From assembly GCA_002327985.1 (NCBI GenBank), contig DCVM01000128.1, positions 64,673 to 84,563 on the forward strand: DNA of 19,891 bases, given 5' to 3'. Below, in pieces: positions 15,987-19,891 of the stretch. Source of the stretch: Syntrophaceae bacterium UBA2188 (GTDB lineage: Bacteria > Desulfobacterota > BSN033 > UBA1163). The stretch's first letter is position 1. The number at the start of each line of letters is the position of its first letter. Below the pieces are notes generated by a model, which saw only the letters and a list, made by a program, of their open reading frames with translations, was not told the DNA's origin and ran no database searches. The position numbers and the translations under genes were made by a program.

Positions 15987-16979
15987 ATGCTAAAATATAT
16001 ACTTATCTTTGCAAGTGCTCTGGCGATTGCGATAGGGAGCATCCCTTTCCTTAAGCGAATTGCTGTCCGCTGGCATTTTACAGACAAGCCCGATATAAGA
16101 AAAATTCACACGAAACCTGTTCCCCTGCTTGGCGGGATTGCCATCTATTTGGGGTGTGTGATCGCACTTTTTCTATTCGATCGATTTTATATTCCCCAGC
16201 TCATCAGCATTCTGATCGGGGCAACCCTTGTTTCTTTTCTTGGCTTATGGGATGATCGCCAGGCCCTTAGGCCCTTTTTAAAGCTTGCTGGGCAGTGTCT
16301 GGCAGCGAGTATCCCGGTGCTTTCGGGAATACAAGTTCATTTTCTTCATCACCCCTTGCTCAACGTCATTGTATCCTTACTTTGGATCATCGGCATTACC
16401 AATGCAATGAATCTTCTCGATAACATGGATGGTCTTTCAGGAGGAGTGGCCATGGTGGCTTCCATTTTTTTCTTTTTATTGGCAGTCATGAACGGGCAAT
16501 ATCTTGTTGCAAGTTTGACAGCAGCCCTCCTGGGCGCCTGTATCGGTTTCCTATACTATAATTTGAACCCTGCAAATATTTTCATGGGAGATACGGGGAG
16601 CCTCTTTATCGGCTTTATGCTCTCAATGGTTGGCATTAAATTGCGCTTTCCCCACAATACGGACTTGATAACCTGGATGATTCCGGTAATTGTCCTCGGT
16701 GTTCCCATTTTCGATACGGTCTTGGTGGTGATATCACGACTGCGGCGGGGCCTCAATCCCTTTACGAATCCCGGAAAAGACCACCTTTCGCACCGATTGG
16801 TTGCCATGGGAGCAACAAGGCGCGAAGCCGTATTAATCCTTTATCTTGTATGTTGCGGTCTGGGTGTAATCGGGATGTTCATCATGCATGCAAATATATT
16901 TGAGGCTTATCTAACGGGTGGGCTGCTCCTCGTCTTAGCCATCTTTACTTTGTGGAGGTTAGAGAGAGTGGAAGTCTAA
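15987..16979 (+). CDS. Undecaprenyl-phosphate glycosyl-1-phosphate transferase (MraY/WecA family)
   Basis: This 330-residue integral membrane enzyme transfers a sugar 1-phosphate, probably an N-acetylhexosamine, from UDP to undecaprenyl phosphate and so starts the lipid-linked glycan. Family motifs are clear: the Mg-binding DD pair at 89-90 (LWDDRQALRP), NLLDNMDGLSGG at 142-153, NPANIFMGDTGS at 194-205 and HLSHRL at 266-271. About ten membrane segments are visible. It lacks features of the murein enzyme MraY and sits among polysaccharide genes, so the WecA/TagO-like branch is more likely. The start ATG has AAAGAGA upstream and lies 21 bp after the ligase gene, which suggests one operon. No clear terminator follows it before the PEP-CTERM promoter. 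Confidence 0.9.
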   Translation: MLKYILIFASALAIAIGSIPFLKRIAVRWHFTDKPDIRKIHTKPVPLLGGIAIYLGCVIALFLFDRFYIPQLISILIGATLVSFLGLWDDRQALRPFLKLAGQCLAASIPVLSGIQVHFLHHPLLNVIVSLLWIIGITNAMNLLDNMDGLSGGVAMVASIFFFLLAVMNGQYLVASLTAALLGACIGFLYYNLNPANIFMGDTGSLFIGFMLSMVGIKLRFPHNTDLITWMIPVIVLGVPIFDTVLVVISRLRRGLNPFTNPGKDHLSHRLVAMGATRREAVLILYLVCCGLGVIGMFIMHANIFEAYLTGGLLLVLAIFTLWRLERVEV

Positions 16980-17110
16980 TCAAAAGTGGAGTTTTATAAA
17001 AAATATGAAATCCTTTTGTCAATTTTCTTGCAAAATCAAGAAATGCGGGTTTATTTTCAAAAAACACCGCAGCAATCATTGATTTCATGTATATCAACGA
17101 GGGAAAAGTT

Positions 17111-17128
17111 TTTCCACTCGGGTGGAAA
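17111..17128. promoter_or_regulatory. Dyad, candidate enhancer-binding site for the sigma-54 promoter
   Basis: TTTCCAC and GTGGAAA form a perfect 7-bp dyad around TCGG. Its centre lies about 140 bases upstream of the predicted start, the usual distance for an activator of sigma-54 polymerase. No U-run follows the hairpin, which argues against a terminator. PrsR-type activators, known from PEP-CTERM systems, are candidate binders; this is inference. Confidence 0.45.
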
Positions 17129-17234
17129 TGAATTGGTAAAAAAGAGAAAATCACTTCCACTTTTTAATAGACTGAAAAATCATGCCAATTGGAAATAGCT
17201 AATAAAAACAAAAGGATAAGAAAAAGTTAATATT

Positions 17235-17250
17235 TGGCATAGGGTTTGCA
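17235..17250 (+). promoter_or_regulatory. Sigma-54 promoter of the PEP-CTERM gene
   Basis: TGGCATAGGGTTTGCA matches the consensus TGGCAC-N5-TTGCA at all core positions except the sixth base. GG (17236-17237) and GC (17248-17249) are 12 bases apart. Transcription would start near 17260, about 30 bases before the ATG. Confidence 0.75.
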
Positions 17251-17289
17251 TAATCTATTATATTTTATTTCATAAAGGAGGGGGAACCG

Positions 17290-17865
17290 ATGAAATTGAA
17301 TATTTTCAGAAAAATTCTGATATCTCTGCTAATAATTTTGGCCTCTATGTCTGTCCCATTTAGCCTTCCAACAGTTATAGCAGATGGGGTAGATTGGGAT
17401 TTAGATAAGCAGATTTCAACAGATCAAGAGAATTGGTATGATAATCTTGGAAACGTAGAAGTTGGGACAGATATATCTTATCGAGTTGTTCTTACCAATT
17501 ATACTTTTTACCCCTTGAATATTCTTTTAGATGATTCGATGTATGGTAATTTTACAACCACGGTGGGACCAGTACAGTTAATCGTTTCAGGTTCAAATGG
17601 AGGAGTTATTACTTCAACAATCCCTGTTATCTCCTACTTCGACTATGGGCCATACCCTGCATTGTTAGGATTCCAATCAAACGTTGTTACGGGCACTGTA
17701 ATTTTTGCCGGTTTTACATCTACTATACCTATTAATCCTTCTTCGTTTGTAGATATAGCTTCATACACTGGTATATCTTCTGCCATCCCAGAACCCGCCA
17801 CCATGATCCTTATCGGCTCCGGTCTTCTGGGTCTTGCAGGATTACGGAGAAGGTTAAAAAGGTAA
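17290..17865 (+). CDS. PEP-CTERM sorting-domain protein with DUF11-like domain
   Basis: This is a 191-residue exported protein. Residues 1-31 form a signal peptide with a basic start, a hydrophobic core (ILISLLIILASM) and a V-I-A cleavage site before D32. Residues 32-160 look like one beta-sandwich domain; VGTDISYRVVLTNYTFYPL at 58-76 recalls the DUF11-type repeat. The C-terminus is a textbook PEP-CTERM signal: IPEPATM at 166-172, a short membrane span (ILIGSGLLGLAGL) and the basic tail RRRLKR. In known systems an exosortase in the inner membrane recognises this signal, and such proteins go to the cell surface or polysaccharide matrix. AAAGGAGGGGG gives a strong ribosome binding site. The body is about 33% GC, but the tail is 57% GC by hand count, so the gene looks mosaic. 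The biological role is unknown. Confidence 0.9.
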   Translation: MKLNIFRKILISLLIILASMSVPFSLPTVIADGVDWDLDKQISTDQENWYDNLGNVEVGTDISYRVVLTNYTFYPLNILLDDSMYGNFTTTVGPVQLIVSGSNGGVITSTIPVISYFDYGPYPALLGFQSNVVTGTVIFAGFTSTIPINPSSFVDIASYTGISSAIPEPATMILIGSGLLGLAGLRRRLKR

Positions 17866-17885
17866 ACTAAAAATTTAATTGGCAT

Positions 17886-17922
17886 AAAAAAGGCAGGACC
17901 AGAGATGGACCCTGCCTTTTTT
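17886..17922. terminator. Bidirectional rho-independent terminator
   Basis: AAAAAAGGCAGG at 17886-17897 pairs perfectly with CCTGCCTTTTTT at 17911-17922 around a 13-base loop. The A-run and T-run at the two ends let it act on both strands. It lies between the convergent PEP-CTERM and radical SAM genes. Confidence 0.9.
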
Positions 17923-17938
17923 GTTGTTTTCCTATCGG

Positions 17939-17959
17939 TAACGGTTAACGTTTATCGTT
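17939..17959. repeat. Three degenerate heptamers
   Basis: TAACGGT, TAACGTT and TATCGTT follow each other without gaps just past the terminator. The role is unknown and the array is very short. Confidence 0.35.
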
Positions 17960-18022
17960 GTCCAAGAGTGAAAACGCATAGGCAAAATTATTGAAGCAAT
18001 ACCTGAGAAAGATGTGAGTCAT

Positions 18023-19666
18023 CTAATCGCTTCGACTTCTTAGAATAGGACTCTCCAAGGCTTTCTTGAAGAAATAATCCAACACTCTTCTTGAACTCTC
18101 CACTCGAATTATAGATAGCTTCCCTTGAGTTCTCTTAATTGAGTAGAAGTTCTTTTCATTGATAAGCAATAGGATCAGATCCATCCATCCCTCTTTTCCC
18201 TTTTGATCCTTTAATACCTGAAGGAGTTCTCTCCAGGTCATCCCCTCCTCCAACTCTTCTCTATCCATCTTCCCCTTGATAAAATTGATCACCCTTGCCA
18301 GGCGAAAAAGGGTTAACAAATCGAGTCGGCTAAACTCCTCTGTTTCAATGGGAAGGGCGCTTGATCGCCACTGCGAAGGATGAGCGGGAAGGATGCCGTC
18401 CATTTTACACTTCTTAAAAAGAGGGGTTCCGGGTGTAGGGTAATAGACACTGGGGCCGATGAGAACCTTTCTCCCCATTAGGTAGATGAAGGTATCCACC
18501 ATCTCCTCAATCGTTTGTCCGGGCATTCCAAGAATGGCATAGGCAATCACATGAAGGCCAACCTGCTCTGTCTCCTTGAGGATGTGATCAAATTCAGAAG
18601 TTCCCTTCGGCCTCCTCATTTTAACTTTCGTTGTGGGATCAATGCTGACATAGGAGAGATTGATCGTATGAAAACCTGCTCTTTTCATGAAGGTGAGGAG
18701 CTCTCCATCCAGAGAGGTAAACGAAATACCGTTCATCGCGGAAAGCTCGATTTTCCCTTCTCCAAAACGTTCGATCATAAGGCTCATCAATCTTTTCGCC
18801 CGCCCTTGATCAAGGGTGAAATTGTCATCCTCGATATCAAAGGCCTGGATATCATATCGCTCTCGGCACTCGATCATCTCTTTAAGGACGGCCTCTGGAG
18901 TTCGAGTCCTAAAAGAGGTCCCCATCACAAGATGAGTGGAGCAATAGGCACACTCATGCGGGCAACCTCGGCTGGTGATGATCATCGTGGACCGCTTCTT
19001 ACCTATCCGGTATTGACCCAGATCGAGAAATTCCCTTGTCGGAGGAGGAAGGATATCTAAATCCTGGATAAAGGTTTGAAGAGGATTGATTTTTATTTCT
19101 CCCTCTTCTCGATACCCAATTCCATCGATGCCTCTGATGTCTTTGGCTTCCTTCTTTCCAATCTGCTTTAAAAGAAGAGGTAACCGAACCTCCCCCTCTC
19201 CTAAAACCACATAATCCACTAAGGGGCTTTGAAGAACACCCTCCGGATCACAACTGACATGGGCCCCGCCCATGATAACGATTTTCCTTTCATCCCACTT
19301 CTTGATGATCCGCGCCATCTCAAGGGCTTCTCCATGATAGGGGGTAAAGGAGGAGGACACTCCAAAAACATCCGCCTTTGAATCTTTGATCTTTTGCTCG
19401 ATCTCTTTTGAGTTCATTCCGAAATGATAATAACCTGTATAGAGTTTGAACGGACTTCGGTCATCAAAGGGATAGAAATCCCTAAGGTAGGAAAGTTCTG
19501 AAGGAATGGGTATGGATCTCTTCCTTGCTGTCTGACCATCAAGAATCTCGACCTCATGACCATCTGTTTTCAATGATGCAGCAAGATAGGCCAGACCAAT
19601 CGGCTGCGTCCGGATGGAAGTCCGATAGAAATCACAGACGGGCGGTTGAATGAGGAGGATCTTCAT
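18023..19666 (-). CDS. B12-binding-domain radical SAM protein
   Basis: This 547-residue protein has an N-terminal cobalamin-binding-like domain (about 1-160) that opens MKILLIQPPV and has IGLAYLAASLKTDGHEVEILD and IMGGAHVSCDPEGVL. The radical SAM core follows with C235, C239 and C242 in TSRGCPHECAYCS, the ligands of the SAM-bound 4Fe-4S cluster. I do not see the DxHxxG cobalamin motif, so B12 use is uncertain, as in many members of this group. The reaction is unknown; relatives methylate or rearrange unactivated carbons in lipids, cofactors and natural products. The C-terminal 23 residues are shared with the relic at 6085-6159. The start ATG has almost no ribosome binding site. The predicted leader is only about 15 bases, so the weak site may be genuine. 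Confidence 0.87.
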   Translation of the reverse strand: MKILLIQPPVCDFYRTSIRTQPIGLAYLAASLKTDGHEVEILDGQTARKRSIPIPSELSYLRDFYPFDDRSPFKLYTGYYHFGMNSKEIEQKIKDSKADVFGVSSSFTPYHGEALEMARIIKKWDERKIVIMGGAHVSCDPEGVLQSPLVDYVVLGEGEVRLPLLLKQIGKKEAKDIRGIDGIGYREEGEIKINPLQTFIQDLDILPPPTREFLDLGQYRIGKKRSTMIITSRGCPHECAYCSTHLVMGTSFRTRTPEAVLKEMIECRERYDIQAFDIEDDNFTLDQGRAKRLMSLMIERFGEGKIELSAMNGISFTSLDGELLTFMKRAGFHTINLSYVSIDPTTKVKMRRPKGTSEFDHILKETEQVGLHVIAYAILGMPGQTIEEMVDTFIYLMGRKVLIGPSVYYPTPGTPLFKKCKMDGILPAHPSQWRSSALPIETEEFSRLDLLTLFRLARVINFIKGKMDREELEEGMTWRELLQVLKDQKGKEGWMDLILLLINEKNFYSIKRTQGKLSIIRVESSRRVLDYFFKKALESPILRSRSD

Positions 19667-19687
19667 TGTTTTAAAAGAAGCTATGAA

Positions 19688-19716
19688 ATTATATTAAACG
19701 AAGAGCCAATTGTCCA
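19688..19716 (-). promoter_or_regulatory. Sigma-70 promoter of the radical SAM gene
   Basis: On the minus strand, TGGACA (19711-19716) is followed by a 17-base spacer and a perfect TATAAT (19688-19693). The -35 element matches at five of six positions. The predicted start near 19681 gives a very short leader before the ATG at 19666. Confidence 0.75.
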
Positions 19717-19745
19717 TTTCTGCAACAGGGGGATGCATCACTTTA

Positions 19746-19789
19746 TGAGTTTCCAAACTCACCGAGAATTTCCTGAAACTTTCAGTTTC
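19746..19789. promoter_or_regulatory. Two dyads upstream of the radical SAM promoter
   Basis: TGAGTTTCCAAACTCA at 19746-19761 has perfect 7-bp arms around two bases. GAAACT (19775-19780) and AGTTTC (19784-19789) form a second dyad around TTC. They share the AGTTT/AAACT core and lie about 30 to 70 bases upstream of the -35 element, where an activator could bind. The rest of the window to 19891 shows no gene. Confidence 0.4.
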
Positions 19790-19891
19790 CTATTTTCTAA
19801 AAACGGTGTATATTACGATCCTAAATGAACGATGCGGATATCCCTCGACCCATATAAAAATTTATTCTGAAATTAGCTTGATTCCATATAA

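Larger units (their letters stand above)
16980..17289. other. AT-rich upstream region of the PEP-CTERM gene
   Basis: These 310 bases hold no supported gene. They contain the 18-bp dyad at 17111-17128 and the sigma-54 promoter at 17235-17250. A 70-codon reading from a GTG at 16986 spans the dyad and has no convincing ribosome binding site or recognisable product. Confidence 0.7.

Noticed and set aside
17111..17128. Terminator of the ligase/WecA operon
   Set aside because: The 7-bp hairpin has no U-run on its 3' side and sits at the right distance to be an activator site instead.
16986..17198. 70-codon reading from a GTG after the WecA-like gene
   Set aside because: It spans the regulatory dyad, has an odd composition and shows no family resemblance.
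18515..19060. 181-codon reading antisense to the radical SAM gene
   Set aside because: It is fully antisense to a well-supported gene, and its product shows no domain pattern.
19646..19828. 60-codon plus-strand reading at the right end
   Set aside because: It covers the minus-strand promoter and both dyads and has no family resemblance.

Overview
The window (19,891 bp, roughly 45-50% GC) looks like chromosomal DNA from a Gram-negative bacterium with an anaerobic style of metabolism. It holds a multi-subunit 2-oxoacid:ferredoxin oxidoreductase, a B12-binding radical SAM enzyme, a polysaccharide export locus, a type IV pilin-like gene and a PEP-CTERM surface protein. PEP-CTERM proteins occur in Gram-negative, polysaccharide-producing bacteria. 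The mix would suit Desulfobacterota or a similar phylum, but no rRNA or other marker is present, so that placement is inference only.

Layout. (1) 2-5301, minus strand: a histidine-phosphatase gene, then a 2-oxoacid oxidoreductase operon in the order gamma, FAD/NAD(P) reductase fused to delta ferredoxin, alpha, beta. The spacers carry imperfect inverted repeats. (2) 5302-6068, plus strand: a lone type IV pilin-like gene behind a probable sigma-54 promoter. (3) 6085-6159, minus strand: a short relic matching the C-terminal tail of the radical SAM gene at the far end of the window. (4) 6198-12339, minus strand: five polysaccharide genes, transcribed as flippase, three GT4 glycosyltransferases, then a nucleotide-sugar epimerase/dehydratase. 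(5) 12340-12785: a divergent, gene-free, repeat-rich region. (6) 12786-16979, plus strand: a very large O-antigen-ligase/polymerase-like membrane protein with C-terminal TPRs and poly-G tracts, then a WecA/MraY-like glycosyl-1-phosphate transferase. (7) 16980-17865, plus strand: a PEP-CTERM protein gene with a near-consensus sigma-54 promoter and an upstream dyad, closed by a strong terminator. (8) 18023-19666, minus strand: a B12-binding radical SAM gene with a good sigma-70 promoter.

How the genes fit together. The WecA-like enzyme would load the first sugar phosphate on undecaprenyl phosphate. The three glycosyltransferases and the epimerase would build the repeat unit, the flippase would move it across the inner membrane, and the Wzy/WaaL-like protein would polymerise or ligate it. 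The PEP-CTERM protein is the kind of substrate an exosortase would process next to such a polysaccharide system, but no exosortase is in the window. The most notable observations are sigma-54 control of both surface-protein genes, the sharp base-composition break at the PEP-CTERM tail, the fused reductase-ferredoxin subunit, G9/G8 tracts in the ligase gene, the radical SAM relic, and the unexplained repeat-bounded region at 12409-12678. All product calls rest on motif reading, with no database search.
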